Shown: positions 7,283 through 17,440, counted from the stretch's first letter. The stretch is 64,000 nt of DNA from an uncultured Arenicella sp. (GCA_937974565.1 CALJWL010000004.1:1-64000), one strand, 5' to 3'. Translations and numbers: made by a program. The notes: generated by a model not told the origin, from the sequence alone.

Positions 7283-8443
7283 TTACTCACTAATGGAAAC
7301 AGATTGAACCGCGCCACTTGCATCCATAAAATAAACCTTACCGTTATCGACCACAGGCTGACCGACAATTGTTTTAGCTCCTAGACCATGTTTACCGATC
7401 AAAGCTCCATTAGACTTTCTAATCACGTAAAGGCTGCCATCACCATCGGAGACAACTAGATAAGGGCCCACAGAGGCTGGGGCACTGGTGCTAAAAAGGC
7501 GCAAGCCTTCTTGCGACCACCTGATCTCACCACTGCTGCGATCAATTTGATGCACCACTCCATTACGATCACTGATGTACAAATTAGCCGCATCGAATGC
7601 CATGGCGTTAAACGAGGACACTTCAGCACTCCAATCAATACGTTGGCTCTGAATATTTAAGGCATGAGTAACTTGGCGGTAAGAAGTAACATAGAGGTAT
7701 TCGCCCACCAATAAAGGATCCGTATCCACATCAGCCAAGCGGTCTATTTCGTTAGTGCCACGAGCAAAAGAAATTGGGAAGTCCCACAATGCGCGACCGG
7801 TCTTGGCTTCTAAAGCAGCCATATTACCGTCTGAAAAACCAGTAAAAACAACACCTTGAGTTACAACAGGACGAGATTCACCACGCAAACTAAGACGAGG
7901 TAATTGCCGACTAATGGTCCAAAGAACGGTACCGTCAAACGTGTCTATGCCATAGACTTTACCATCCCCAGAACGTGCAACAACCACGTCGTTACCCACA
8001 ACAGGGCTGGCTAAAATTTCGCTGTCTAATTGAGCCGTCCATGACGTGCTACCGTCGGACTGCTTAAAGGCATGTATAGTACCGTTGCCCGTACCAACTA
8101 ACACCAAGCCGCTGCCAACACCAACGCCAGCTGTAATGTTATCTTTTTCGATTTTTGCGCGCCATAGGCGCTCTCCTGTGCTGGCGACGATTTTTTCAAC
8201 CCGGCCTTTAATTGATGCAACGTAAATATGATCACCAAAAAGAGCAGGAGACAGCACCGCATCACCACGCCCAATCTTGTCGCCCACATTCGCCTTCCAG
8301 TGGCGTTTTAACTTAGTTACGGTACTTACTTTTGGCTTTTTGGCCTTTTCCTCTTCACCGAAAAAATCAGTTTTGCTGGTCTTACTGCAAGCAACCAAAG
8401 CCAAAAGTACAAAACAGGCAAGTAATGAACGCATTATTTTCAT
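7283..8443 (-). CDS. bamB: Outer membrane assembly lipoprotein BamB
   Basis: 386 residues. A lipoprotein signal peptide ends at the lipobox LVAC (Cys19), followed by PQQ-like beta-propeller repeats such as GRVEKIVASTGERLWRAKIE, DGKVYGIDTFDGTVLW and DGNMAALEAKTGRALWDF. BamB is a periplasm-facing part of the Bam complex that inserts outer-membrane proteins. The length matches the family. It lies between yfgM and der, as in most gammaproteobacteria. It starts at ATG 8443; ATG at 8434 is possible. Confidence 0.93.
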   Translation of the reverse strand: MKIMRSLLACFVLLALVACSKTSKTDFFGEEEKAKKPKVSTVTKLKRHWKANVGDKIGRGDAVLSPALFGDHIYVASIKGRVEKIVASTGERLWRAKIEKDNITAGVGVGSGLVLVGTGNGTIHAFKQSDGSTSWTAQLDSEILASPVVGNDVVVARSGDGKVYGIDTFDGTVLWTISRQLPRLSLRGESRPVVTQGVVFTGFSDGNMAALEAKTGRALWDFPISFARGTNEIDRLADVDTDPLLVGEYLYVTSYRQVTHALNIQSQRIDWSAEVSSFNAMAFDAANLYISDRNGVVHQIDRSSGEIRWSQEGLRLFSTSAPASVGPYLVVSDGDGSLYVIRKSNGALIGKHGLGAKTIVGQPVVDNGKVYFMDASGAVQSVSISE

Positions 8444-8602
8444 AGTTTTATTCGCTCTTTCAGAATTTCTGGATCAGAGTTAGTGGTACTCATTTGGCCA
8501 TATTAAATGAAAGCTTAAATTAAGCTGTCTTCAAGGCTGAGGAGGTTTCATCAAGTTTAAGGCTGTCTTCTCATCAAACCTTAAGCTATCTGTTTATTCA
8601 GA

Positions 8603-9304
8603 TCACGTGTCTGAGCCAGCTTCTTCAGCGGTTTCTGGCATTGACTCTTCTGGCACAAGTTGACCTTCTGGTTCAGGTAAACGGTCTAGTTTAATGTTTA
8701 AAACTTGGACATACGTATCTTGTTGGCCTTCTAGCGCATCAATCGCCGCTTGAAAGTGATTTCTTGCCACAATAGCCTCACCTTGACGCAACGCAATGTC
8801 GCCCAGTACTTCTTGATAGTGTGATTCAAAGCCTTGAGTAGGAGTATGGCTGGCCAGTTTTTTTGCTTCATCTAACTCACCTAAAGCCAGCTTAATTTTA
8901 GCCTGTCGAACACGAGCCGTGTGAACCAACCCAGCTTCAGGCGCATTATCAATAACCCATTGCAATTCATTGAACGCACTGGGCAAATCATTCACAGACA
9001 ATTGTCTTGCTTTAAGCAACACGGCCTTCGCTGCGTATGATGTACTGGCATGCTCTTCTTTTAAACTCGACACTTGGCTATCGATGTCAGACAGCTCAGA
9101 ATCATTGATTTCGCTGGCGGCTTGTTGAAATAAAGAAGAAGCGGTTTCAGCATCAAGTTGTTTATTATCTTTATACTGGTTATAACCAACTACCGCCGCT
9201 AAGCCCAGCGCAATACCAATTGCAAGAGCTGGCAGGTTATCTTTAAACCATTGGCGCGCGCGCTCATCTTGCTCTTCTGGGGACAGGAAAATATCATCAG
9301 CCAT
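8603..9304 (-). CDS. yfgM: YfgM family TPR protein, ancillary SecYEG/chaperone factor
   Basis: 233 residues. It has a short cytoplasmic N-terminus (EEQDERARQWFKDN), one membrane segment at about residues 25-42 (LPALAIGIALGLAAVVGY), then a periplasmic TPR-like helical region to about 215 and an acidic tail. In E. coli, YfgM binds the SecYEG translocon together with PpiD and acts with periplasmic chaperones. It lies between hisS and bamB, as is usual. The 159-base gap to bamB has short repeated AAGGCTG/CTGTCTT words but no clear terminator. Confidence 0.85.
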   Translation of the reverse strand: MADDIFLSPEEQDERARQWFKDNLPALAIGIALGLAAVVGYNQYKDNKQLDAETASSLFQQAASEINDSELSDIDSQVSSLKEEHASTSYAAKAVLLKARQLSVNDLPSAFNELQWVIDNAPEAGLVHTARVRQAKIKLALGELDEAKKLASHTPTQGFESHYQEVLGDIALRQGEAIVARNHFQAAIDALEGQQDTYVQVLNIKLDRLPEPEGQLVPEESMPETAEEAGSDT

Positions 9305-9395
9305 GTTTTAAACTCTAAATCGTTAACTTTTGAGGCGCCGGCCATTACTAAACATTACTTGGCAGGCCTTATTGTGTATTTTTATTGACGGTGAA

Positions 9396-10700
9396 TTATA
9401 GCGAATCCAGCAGATTAGTCACGACATTGAGAGCATCGTTTTGCGCTAACGTTTGTTGTTGAGCATTAGGCAAACGCCCAGCCACCTCTCGTCGAAGCAC
9501 TTTCACGCTTACTTCGTTACTCTCAGCCTCACTTTCGCCAATGATAAGCCCTAAGGTAGCACCACTTTTATCGGCCCGCTTAAATTGATTTTTCATGCTT
9601 CCAGTGCCCATATGACACTGGACACGGATGCCGTTTTTGGTTAATGCTTGCTGTAATATAAGCGCCTGTAAACGTGCTTGATCACCCACCGACACAAGAA
9701 ACACATCAGCGGCGTTCTGATGGCTGACACTCTTAGCGCCTTGCTCTTGCAACATTTCAATAAGACGTTCCAAACCCATACCAAAACCAAACGCAGGCGT
9801 GGTTTGTCCGCCCATTTGTGCGACCATGTTGTCATAACGACCACCGCCACACACCGTTGATTGTGCGCCGTAGCCATGATTAATCCATTCAAACACAGTG
9901 TCGTTGTAGTAGTCTAAGCCGCGTACCAGTTTGGGGTTTATTTCAAATTCAATCTCCAGTGCTGTCAGATACGCTTGAAGTTGTTCGAAATGTTGCCGTG
10001 ACTGTTCCGATAAAAATTCATGAATGTCCGGAGCCTTTTTAAGCAGCTCTTGAACTCGCTGGTTTTTTGAATCTAAAATACGCAGAGGGTTGGTGGTTAA
10101 ACGCCGCTGACTGTCTTCATCTAACTCTTTTTCGTATTTTCTTAGATATTCAACAAGAGCGTGGCGGTAACGAGTACGTGATTCACTGTCACCCAGACTG
10201 TTTATGTAAAGCTTGGTATTCTCTAACCCCAAAGTGTTGAAGAGTTGGTCAACCATACCCAATACTTCGGCTTCAATGTCCGCCGTTGGCCAGCCATAAC
10301 ATTCAACACCAACTTGATAAAATTGGCGGTAGCGGCCCTTTTGTGGGCGTTCGTGGCGAAACATTGGCCCTACATACCAGAGTCGTTGTTGTTGATTATA
10401 AAACAAACCATGTTCGATGCCTGCGCGTACGCAGCTTGCAGTCCCCTCTGGGCGAAGAGTTAAACTGTCACCGTTACGGTCATCAAAGGTATACATTTCT
10501 TTAGAAACGATGTCTGTTTCTGCACCGATAGAGCGTGCGAACAGATGGGTACTCTCGAGCATGGGTGTGCGAATCTGCTGGTAGTTACGCCTCGAAAACA
10601 CTTCAGCACACAGCGACTCTACCTTTAGCCATATAGCGCTATCGCTCGGCAGAATATCTTTCATGCCTTTAACAGCTTGAATTTGACCTTGTTTACTCAT
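9396..10700 (-). CDS. hisS: Histidine--tRNA ligase
   Basis: 434 residues from ATG 10700, chosen over an in-frame TTG at 10730 because homologues begin close to the QAVKGMKDILP motif. It is a class II synthetase charging tRNA-His. Motif 2 is FRHERPQKGRYRQFYQ, the histidine-specific motif is GLDYYNDTVFEW, and motif 3 lies around GFGMGLERL. The C-terminal anticodon-binding domain includes ADVFLVSVGD and GTGSMKNQFKRADKSGA. It sits between rodZ and yfgM. The ispG gene that normally separates hisS from rodZ is absent; only about 100 bases lie between them. Confidence 0.95.
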   Translation of the reverse strand: MSKQGQIQAVKGMKDILPSDSAIWLKVESLCAEVFSRRNYQQIRTPMLESTHLFARSIGAETDIVSKEMYTFDDRNGDSLTLRPEGTASCVRAGIEHGLFYNQQQRLWYVGPMFRHERPQKGRYRQFYQVGVECYGWPTADIEAEVLGMVDQLFNTLGLENTKLYINSLGDSESRTRYRHALVEYLRKYEKELDEDSQRRLTTNPLRILDSKNQRVQELLKKAPDIHEFLSEQSRQHFEQLQAYLTALEIEFEINPKLVRGLDYYNDTVFEWINHGYGAQSTVCGGGRYDNMVAQMGGQTTPAFGFGMGLERLIEMLQEQGAKSVSHQNAADVFLVSVGDQARLQALILQQALTKNGIRVQCHMGTGSMKNQFKRADKSGATLGLIIGESEAESNEVSVKVLRREVAGRLPNAQQQTLAQNDALNVVTNLLDSL

Positions 10701-10806
10701 TGGAAACGATGAATTTAGATTTAGGGACAATACTAAGAGCCGCCGGTTAAATCACAAGATTAGTCTCTAACATCTCAACCTTGTGATTTATTCAATAAGC
10801 TGCAAA

Positions 10807-11715
10807 TTATTGAGTCGGGGTTCCTACGGTGAACTTAGCGTATACTCCTTCGGTATGCTGACCTAAGTCATAAGGCTGCCCATTTAATGTCATTTGCACG
10901 CCTTTGGCATTACCAATAAGCACAACCAACGCCCCGGGTGCTGAAACATTTAAAGTCCGACCAGCAGGGTAACTTTGATAGGCAAGCCTGTTTTGTTGTT
11001 CATCACGAATATCAACCCAAGATGTTTCAGTAAAACTGAGTTCCACCTGAGTTTCATTGGAATTAGCCACTTCTTCAAAACCAACTTCGGCAACCGGAGC
11101 AACCTCATCACCAACCACTGATTCAATTTGCGGACTCAAATCAGGTTTAGGGGCAACAGCACTAATGCCCTGTTCATCTATCTCAAGTTCGAGTTCAGTA
11201 TCAATGGCGTCAACAATACCACCTTCGATCACAACAAATTCAGAGTTACTCGAGCCACCATCGTTCTGCCCCGCCTGTTTACCTAAAAAGCCATCGAAAG
11301 TTCCAGAATACCAAAAGAAAGCCAACAGTCCACTTAAAACCAAAAAGACAATCACTCGGGCTGGACTAAACAGACTAGGCTCGGCGGTATCGGCATCGCC
11401 AAGGCCTCTGGGCATGTCATCAAGGTTGGCGGACTTTTGCCAGTTTTTATTCAAATAGTGACTTAATACTTCTTCGGCATTTAAACCCAGCAAGTTTGCA
11501 TACGCACGAATATAACCACGCACGTAAGTGGGTTCTGGTAAACCTTCACTTTGATCAAGTTCTATTGTACGAATCTGACTGAGAGATAAATTGAGTTCAT
11601 CGGACACCTCTTCAATCGTTTTCTTTTGTTTCTTACGCTCAGCCGCTAACACAGCGCCACTACCAAGGGTTGGCACCTGTTCTTGTTCTTCAATACTATT
11701 ACTTCTATCTTCCAT
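10807..11715 (-). CDS. rodZ: Cytoskeleton protein RodZ
   Basis: 302 residues. The N-terminal HTH domain (about 15-85: LGSGAVLAAERKKQKKTIEE, then LNLSLSQIRTIE and YVRGYIRAYANLLGL) binds MreB in the family. One membrane helix lies at about 120-138. An acidic periplasmic linker follows, then a C-terminal DUF4115 beta domain (ELSFTETSWVDIRDEQQNRL to the end). RodZ controls rod shape and links MreB to wall synthesis. It lies between pilW and hisS, as is conserved. It starts at ATG 11715, with GAG a few bases upstream. Confidence 0.9.
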   Translation of the reverse strand: MEDRSNSIEEQEQVPTLGSGAVLAAERKKQKKTIEEVSDELNLSLSQIRTIELDQSEGLPEPTYVRGYIRAYANLLGLNAEEVLSHYLNKNWQKSANLDDMPRGLGDADTAEPSLFSPARVIVFLVLSGLLAFFWYSGTFDGFLGKQAGQNDGGSSNSEFVVIEGGIVDAIDTELELEIDEQGISAVAPKPDLSPQIESVVGDEVAPVAEVGFEEVANSNETQVELSFTETSWVDIRDEQQNRLAYQSYPAGRTLNVSAPGALVVLIGNAKGVQMTLNGQPYDLGQHTEGVYAKFTVGTPTQ

Positions 11716-11782
11716 TTGAGAGGTCTCTAATAACCCTACCCTATTTATAGTTTAAGAAATAGCCAATTAGCTCACAGAGAAG

Positions 11783-12598
11783 TTAATTAGCTCGATCAAT
11801 ACTGCGCAACGATTCAGCTTGCTTTGAACCAGGAAAATCCTCTAGCAATTTTTTACGATACGCTTCTGCTACATCGTTGGCACGCAAGCTTGATTCTATT
11901 TGATACGCTAATAGCAACGCGTCAGGTTGCGGTTTAGTAATGGCCATATAACGTTCGATATACGCTCTGGCGCTTAAATTTTGACCGTTCTTTTTTTTAA
12001 ACATAGCCAACCTAAAAAGAGCGGGCCTAAGTTTGGCGTTATAGGTCAATGCTTTTTTTAAAAAAGCTTCGGCTCTTGTGTCGTTAATTCGATCTAAGCA
12101 TTCGCCGGCTCTCATGTAACTTAACTCGGCTCTTTTGAACAAGGGGTTGGATGCCGCAATTTCAAAATACTCCACGGATCGCCGTTCTTTGCCTGTTTGG
12201 CAAAGCAACATTCCAAAATCATGAGCGGCCGAAGAGTTCTCTGGGTCGCTTTTTACTGAACGTTCCAGATAATACTCAGCGTCTTTGACGTTGTTGAGCT
12301 GAATCATCAAAAGCCCCATCACATAATTACTGTCCGAATGGTTTGGCGATAATCTCAACGCTTTTTCTAACTCGAGTTGGGCAGTCGCAAGTTGCTTTTG
12401 CCCCATATACTCACGAGCTAGGCGAGTGTGTAACATGGCCCTATCGGATTTTGGCGTCTTTTTCGCCGCATCAATATTGGGTTTTGAAGAATTGCTTGCG
12501 CAGCCAGAAAGGCTCAGACAAACGACAACTAAGAGACTGTATTTTTTAAGTTTTTCTAACACTATCAACGGCACAATTTGAGTGACATGGCCGTTCAT
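11783..12598 (-). CDS. pilW: Type IV pilus biogenesis/stability protein PilW (PilF) lipoprotein
   Basis: 271 residues. A signal peptide with lipobox LSGC (Cys33) is followed by tetratricopeptide repeats from about residue 50, including [20 protein letters not shown] and [16 protein letters not shown]. PilW is an outer-membrane lipoprotein needed for assembly of the PilQ secretin. The ATG overlaps the rlmN stop codon as ATGA, so the two genes are translationally coupled. The start could instead be a downstream ATG-less position near the signal peptide, since the first 15 residues are longer than usual, but the ATGA overlap favours this start. Confidence 0.85.
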   Translation of the reverse strand: MNGHVTQIVPLIVLEKLKKYSLLVVVCLSLSGCASNSSKPNIDAAKKTPKSDRAMLHTRLAREYMGQKQLATAQLELEKALRLSPNHSDSNYVMGLLMIQLNNVKDAEYYLERSVKSDPENSSAAHDFGMLLCQTGKERRSVEYFEIAASNPLFKRAELSYMRAGECLDRINDTRAEAFLKKALTYNAKLRPALFRLAMFKKKNGQNLSARAYIERYMAITKPQPDALLLAYQIESSLRANDVAEAYRKKLLEDFPGSKQAESLRSIDRAN

Positions 12599-13785
12599 TG
12601 TATTTTTTCAACAAGGCTTTGTCTAAATTTTTCGGCACGACGAGTTTTATCCATCACATCGCCAGCTAATTGACCGCACGCAGCATCAATGTCGTCGCCG
12701 CGCGTTTTACGTACAGTTACAATCACGCCTTTATGGTGAAGTATGTCGCGAAAACGATTAATTCTTGAATTCGAAGAACGCTTATATTCGATTCCGTCAA
12801 AGGGGTTGAACGGAATTAAGTTTACCTTTCCTGGCACCGTTTTCATCAATGCGGCCAGCTGATGCGCGTGTTCCAACTCATCATTAACTCCTTCGAGCAT
12901 CACATATTCAAAGGTAATGCGGGCTCGCTGTGAGTCAGCCACATAGCGATTACAAGCATCGAGCAGCATCTGAATATTATACTTACGATTAAGGGGCACC
13001 AATACGTTACGCAAATCATCGTTTGGCGCGTGGAGGCTGACCGCTAAACTGACTGGGCACGCTTGCTTAAGTTCGTCGATTTTAGGCACCACGCCAGCGG
13101 TACTCAATGTGATGCGTCGTTTAGACAGGCCGAAACAGAAGTCATCTTGCATGATACGCATGGCCGAGACAACATGATTAAAGTTCATCAATGGCTCGCC
13201 CATACCCATCATCACAACATTGCTAACAATGCGCTTATCGGTCTGATACTGCTCGGCTAACAAATGTTTCGCGATCCAAACCTGACCAATGATTTCAGCG
13301 GTAGTGAGGTCACGATTGTAGCCTTGTTTACCGGTTGCGCAAAACGAACAATTTAATGTGCAACCCACCTGCGAAGAGACGCACAAGGTACCTCTGCTTT
13401 CCTCTGGAATGAACACCATTTCAATGGCACTCTTGCCGGGCACCTGAAGCAACCATTTACGAGTGCCATCTTCAGATAAGTTGTCTGAGATAATCTCAGG
13501 CACGGATATATGCGCGTCTTCAGTCAAATTTGCTCGCAGTGTTTTACTGAGATTGGTCATCTGAGTAAAGTCGCTCACCCCAAGTTGATGAATCCATTTC
13601 ATTACCTGAGAAGCGCGGAATGATTTTTCACCGATGGAAGCAAAATAAGCCTCCATCGCCTCACGATCCAAACCCATAAGATTGGTTTTGGTAGTTACGC
13701 CATTTGAACTCACACCTGAAACACTGGTGCCATCGGATGAGGTTGGCGCGCCCACTTCAATCTCAATATTTTTTAGATCGCTCAT
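12595..13785 (-). CDS. rlmN: Dual-specificity 23S rRNA/tRNA adenine-C2 methyltransferase RlmN
   Basis: 396 residues from ATG 13785; a GTG four codons upstream is possible. It is a radical-SAM enzyme methylating A2503 of 23S rRNA and A37 of tRNAs. The cluster motif CTLNCSFC has its cysteines at 142, 146 and 149. The methyl-carrying pair corresponds to Cys135 (TLCVSSQVG) and Cys370 (AACGQL), both present. The first 35 residues are rich in Ser/Thr and longer than in E. coli. It lies between ndk and pilW and overlaps pilW by four bases. Confidence 0.95.
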   Translation of the reverse strand: MSDLKNIEIEVGAPTSSDGTSVSGVSSNGVTTKTNLMGLDREAMEAYFASIGEKSFRASQVMKWIHQLGVSDFTQMTNLSKTLRANLTEDAHISVPEIISDNLSEDGTRKWLLQVPGKSAIEMVFIPEESRGTLCVSSQVGCTLNCSFCATGKQGYNRDLTTAEIIGQVWIAKHLLAEQYQTDKRIVSNVVMMGMGEPLMNFNHVVSAMRIMQDDFCFGLSKRRITLSTAGVVPKIDELKQACPVSLAVSLHAPNDDLRNVLVPLNRKYNIQMLLDACNRYVADSQRARITFEYVMLEGVNDELEHAHQLAALMKTVPGKVNLIPFNPFDGIEYKRSSNSRINRFRDILHHKGVIVTVRKTRGDDIDAACGQLAGDVMDKTRRAEKFRQSLVEKIQ

Positions 13786-13818
13786 TATCAATTGCACACT
13801 TATAAAGCCGCATTTACC

Positions 13819-14250
13819 TTATCGAGTGCGCGGGCAAACACCGTCTTCACCAAAGAAAAATTCAATTTCTTGAGCTGCTGTCTCAGGTGCATCTGAACCA
13901 TGACAAGCGTTTTCATCAATGCTTGTGGCAAAATCAGCACGGATAGTGCTCGCAGCCGCTTCAGCTGGGTTCGTTGCACCCATAACATCGCGATGCGTCG
14001 AAATTGCATTTTCACCTTCCAACACTTGCACAATCACAGGACCAGAAGTCATGAATGACACTAGGTCGGCGTAAAAAGGACGCTCTTTATGTACAGCGTA
14101 AAACTCACCCGCTTGTTCGTCGCTCAAATGCATCATACGCGCAGCAACGATATTAAGGCCCGCTTTTTCAAAGCGTGAGTAAATTTCACCGATAACATTT
14201 TTAGCTACTGCATCAGGTTTGATGATTGAAAGGGTACGTTCAACAGCCAT
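13819..14250 (-). CDS. ndk: Nucleoside diphosphate kinase
   Basis: 143 residues from ATG 14250, with GGAG 7 bases upstream; an in-frame TTG at 14262 would overlap that site. It transfers the gamma phosphate between nucleoside triphosphates and diphosphates. The N-terminus [12 protein letters not shown] is diagnostic, and the phosphorylated histidine is His117 in [10 protein letters not shown]. Most homologues have NLVHGSD, so the residues just before the histidine differ, but the active residue is intact. It heads the conserved ndk-rlmN-pilW-rodZ-hisS series. Confidence 0.96.
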   Translation of the reverse strand: MAVERTLSIIKPDAVAKNVIGEIYSRFEKAGLNIVAARMMHLSDEQAGEFYAVHKERPFYADLVSFMTSGPVIVQVLEGENAISTHRDVMGATNPAEAAASTIRADFATSIDENACHGSDAPETAAQEIEFFFGEDGVCPRTR

Positions 14251-14473
14251 TTTAGACTCCAAAATATAGATTTAAGTTCAATGTGTTTGAGCCGAGGAAC
14301 CTCAAATGATTACGGTGTTCACATATCGTAAGCCACCAACCTCGCGGGCGCATATTCTAACGGCCTTAGAGGTCAAATACTAATTTCTTGATAAAAAAAA
14401 CAACGTTAGAGACAGAGCGGTGCGGTTTAATCACCCGTATCGCTAAAACAACGTCAACATTAAAGGTCAACGA

Positions 14474-15937
14474 TCAATTATGAATCAAACCGACTAAACA
14501 GTCATCTTCGATGCCAACGTACTGCACTCGCGCCCACACTCCCACCGTCACTTCGTGTGAAGGCACAAAACACGGCAAGTAATCTTCGGCACGACAAAGC
14601 GAATAACCATCTCTTTTAGCGCTCTTTTCTGGTAATACCCAAGCCACTTTTCCAATTCGCTGCTCTCGCAATCGTTGCTGTATTGGCCGTGCGGACTCTC
14701 GTAACCGTGCATTACGTTTTTTGCGCTCTGAAATTGGCACTTGCTTGGCCGCTGGAATGTTTGCCGCTGGCGTTCCAGCTCGCTCCGAATAAGAAAACGT
14801 ATGCGGAAAGGCCACATCAATATCCTGGATCATTTGTAAGGTGTCTAAAAACTGCTCTTCGGTCTCAGTTGGAAAGCCCACCATGACATCAGCACTGATC
14901 ACTAACTCAGGCATCGCATTTCGAAGTATTTGAATACGCTCGCGTACCTGATCGGCCGTATAACGACGTTTCATTCTTTTTAAGATCAGGTTATTGCCGC
15001 TTTGTAAGGATAAATGCATATGAGGGCAAATACGTGGTTCTTTGGCCCATAATTCGATTAATTTATCGGTAATATGATAGGGGTCAATTGAACTCAATCT
15101 AATTCGAAAGGGGTTGCCCTCTTCATGTTCCAAACTTAACAATTCAGACAATAAATCAGCAAGATCAAAGTGTTGATCAGCCAACGTTAGGTCGTCGCCA
15201 TAAGAACCAAGGTCAACACCGCAAATAACAATTTCTGGATAACCGTTAAGCACTAAGCGTTGTACTTGACGTTTAATCAAGCTAGGGGCCAACGACCGAC
15301 TGGGCCCTCGAGCAACATGGATAATGCAGAACGTACAACCTTGATCACAGCCTTGTTGAATTTGCACAAAGGCGCGGGTTTGCGCTTCGTACCCCGCCAA
15401 CAATTGATCCGGGAGGCTAACATGTTGATCCAAATCACCAACCATCACTTGGGGCAAATCGCCCTGCTCTAGCTTGGGCAACAAACGATGCAAGTCCAGC
15501 TTACGATCATTGCCCAGCACTAAGTCAACTCCTGGAATATTCGCACAAGCATCGGGATCCATTTGCGCATAACACCCAGTCACCACAACAAGAGCTTCGG
15601 GGTTACGCTTAATAACTTTGCGCACCTCTTGCCTTGCTTGACGGTCAGCCTCTCTGGTTACAGTGCAAGTATTAATAAGGTAAAGGTCGGCTTGGTCCGT
15701 GTTTGGCACCAGTTTCCAATCGTTGGTCTTTAGGGTTTCACCGATCAACTCAGATTCGTAAGAGTTAACTTTACAACCAAGGGTGGTGATGCCGACCCGC
15801 TTTGCGTGTTCACTAACAACTTTACTTTCAATCGCTTCAGTTGGCCATTCAGGGGGGCTCTTTGTAGACACAGACGAAAGCCCTCTATTGATATGTTCCA
15901 AGCGAACTTCAATCGCATTTTGCTCTGATTTAGACAC
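14474..15937 (-). CDS. mtaB: tRNA t6A37 methylthiotransferase MtaB-like
   Basis: 487 residues. The N-terminal UPF0004 domain has cysteines 55 (TLGCKVNSYESE), 91 (NTCTV) and 122 (TGCYAQ). The radical-SAM motif CDQGCTFC (Cys197, 201, 204) and a C-terminal TRAM-like domain (about 425-487) follow. This is the methylthiotransferase layout with two Fe-S clusters. The GCKVNSYES form of the first motif points to MtaB, which adds a methylthio group to t6A, rather than to MiaB or RimO. The first 47 residues precede the domain and are atypically long, so a later start is possible, although no ATG lies between. It stands alone between ndk and a strong terminator. Confidence 0.85.
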   Translation of the reverse strand: MSKSEQNAIEVRLEHINRGLSSVSTKSPPEWPTEAIESKVVSEHAKRVGITTLGCKVNSYESELIGETLKTNDWKLVPNTDQADLYLINTCTVTREADRQARQEVRKVIKRNPEALVVVTGCYAQMDPDACANIPGVDLVLGNDRKLDLHRLLPKLEQGDLPQVMVGDLDQHVSLPDQLLAGYEAQTRAFVQIQQGCDQGCTFCIIHVARGPSRSLAPSLIKRQVQRLVLNGYPEIVICGVDLGSYGDDLTLADQHFDLADLLSELLSLEHEEGNPFRIRLSSIDPYHITDKLIELWAKEPRICPHMHLSLQSGNNLILKRMKRRYTADQVRERIQILRNAMPELVISADVMVGFPTETEEQFLDTLQMIQDIDVAFPHTFSYSERAGTPAANIPAAKQVPISERKKRNARLRESARPIQQRLREQRIGKVAWVLPEKSAKRDGYSLCRAEDYLPCFVPSHEVTVGVWARVQYVGIEDDCLVGLIHN

Positions 15938-16144
15938 GAAGGGCTTCTCTGATACGAATCACAAGTTTGGTCGTTTAATAAAAAAGGGGGCAGACTAAAG
16001 GCTGAAACATCAAATGCCAGCAACTAACAACTTATCATAATCGCTAGTTGGTAATCTGAATACGCAACCGACGCGGAGTGTGCCACAGCATTGAAATAAT
16101 GCGCTACAGATTCACACTAAAAACCCACAAAAAGACGATTATAT

Positions 16145-16177
16145 AAAGAAAAAGCGGCCTAAAGCCGCTTTTTCTTT
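16145..16177 (-). terminator. Strong intrinsic terminator of the outer-membrane protein gene
   Basis: AAAGAAAAAGCGGC (16145-16158) and GCCGCTTTTTCTTT (16164-16177) form a perfect 14-bp stem with a 5-base loop. A-tracts and T-tracts occur on both strands, so it can work in both directions. It lies 17 bases past the stop of the minus-strand gene at 16195. Confidence 0.9.
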
Positions 16178-16194
16178 TGAGATTATAACAACGC

Positions 16195-17349
16195 TTATTT
16201 TATTAGGTATCGAATACCAGCGCTGAGCATTTTATTATCGGGCAACGAGTCTAAAGTTTCAGAATCACTGTCGAAGAAACGACCTTCTACAAACCATTGC
16301 ACATTACTTTTACCGATATCGCCCCCTACTAAACCATAGATAGAAGCATCTCTAAAATCGCTGTCATCCACGTTCCAAGCACCAATACCGCCCCCAATAA
16401 ATGTACGCTCACTGACCTTATGTTCAACACCAAAATCGATCGCAACGTTATTCTCAGGGTATTCATTACCGTTATTAATACCGTTACGGTCATACACAGA
16501 AAGAACGCCAGACAAGGCTGTTTTTGCGCTCAATTTTTTCAATAAGCCAGCTTTCAAACCAATAATGCCTGAAGAATCACGCAATTCCATTTGCCACGCG
16601 GTCTCTAAACGAGGGCGTGTTTCGGTGCCAACAAACGCACCCAAAAAAGGAACCAAACCTAATGGGGCTGCCGCTTTCTTAGGGGCTTTTTCAGCCACTG
16701 GGGCTACTGAAGACGGAGCAACAGCCACTGGTGTTGCTGGCTTAGGAGCGCATTCGCCAGTCTGATCTTCACTGACTGAAATCAAACTGATATTACAACA
16801 AGCCTTAGGAATCGCCATTTCATAGACGCGGCAATCGCTTTTCACATCTAAAGAAAAGCCTTCAAAAGGTTGTTTTCCCGCCCATTCACGATATGGAAGT
16901 GCAACGTATTCACCGTTTTTCTTAGACCCCATCCAAGCTAGCTTGGTGCCTGCTGGGTAGGCTGTCTCAATGGCATCACCCGCCGCAACGGCTGCCAACA
17001 CGGCATCTGCACTGCCTGACCAACCTGAATCAGCCAAAATCGTACGGATAATACCCGGGTTTCCCGCAAAATAAGCCTGCAATTGTGCTTCGGTTTCAAC
17101 TCCGCCAACACAGACAGATTGTGATGTGCCAAGACGAGTTATCTTTTTGTAGTTTTGCGCACTGGTGACGGCACTTGTCGATAAAGTAACCACGGCAGCC
17201 AATGCTAACGAAAATGATTTCAAGGTTGTACGTTTTCCAAAAAACGTTTGACCAGATTCACTAACTCTTGACTCACCAGCTGCCGCTTGATTGAGTTCCA
17301 AATTAGACAATGCTTTGTTAAAAATCACGACAAAAACCCTCTGTTTCAA
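16195..17349 (-). CDS. Outer-membrane beta-barrel-like protein with ESPR-like extended signal peptide
   Basis: Up to 384 residues. The first candidate start is TTG 17349; GTG 17328 has a GAGGG 9 bases ahead but would cut the leader. The N-terminal stretch RVFVVIFNKALSN resembles the extended signal peptide region found on autotransporters and other large surface proteins. It is followed by a polar linker and then a normal signal core, SFSLALAAVVTLSTSAVTSA. The mature part has several cysteines (SVCVGG, DCRVYE, ACCN, GECA), a Pro/Ala-rich linker near 215-245, and a C-terminal half of alternating strands (TAWQMELRDSSGIIGLKAG, ERTFIGGGIGAWNVDD) ending SAGIRYLIK. It is probably an outer-membrane barrel with a periplasmic or surface domain. 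No named family was recognised. Confidence 0.65.
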   Translation of the reverse strand: MKQRVFVVIFNKALSNLELNQAAAGESRVSESGQTFFGKRTTLKSFSLALAAVVTLSTSAVTSAQNYKKITRLGTSQSVCVGGVETEAQLQAYFAGNPGIIRTILADSGWSGSADAVLAAVAAGDAIETAYPAGTKLAWMGSKKNGEYVALPYREWAGKQPFEGFSLDVKSDCRVYEMAIPKACCNISLISVSEDQTGECAPKPATPVAVAPSSVAPVAEKAPKKAAAPLGLVPFLGAFVGTETRPRLETAWQMELRDSSGIIGLKAGLLKKLSAKTALSGVLSVYDRNGINNGNEYPENNVAIDFGVEHKVSERTFIGGGIGAWNVDDSDFRDASIYGLVGGDIGKSNVQWFVEGRFFDSDSETLDSLPDNKMLSAGIRYLIK

Positions 17350-17419
17350 TTTGATTTATAGGCAAATTCGGCTCAAAGTGATCCGAACTCTGTATTCCTT
17401 ATTCTATGCTTTTTATTGA

Positions 17420-17440
17420 TTGATAGCACAGACTTATCAA
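17420..17440. promoter_or_regulatory. Inverted repeat TTGATA-9-TATCAA ahead of the outer-membrane gene
   Basis: The perfect 6-bp arms TTGATA (17420-17425) and TATCAA (17435-17440) lie about 70-90 bases upstream of the gene at 16195-17349, in its AT-rich promoter region. This may be a regulator site, but short arms like these also occur by chance. Confidence 0.25.
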
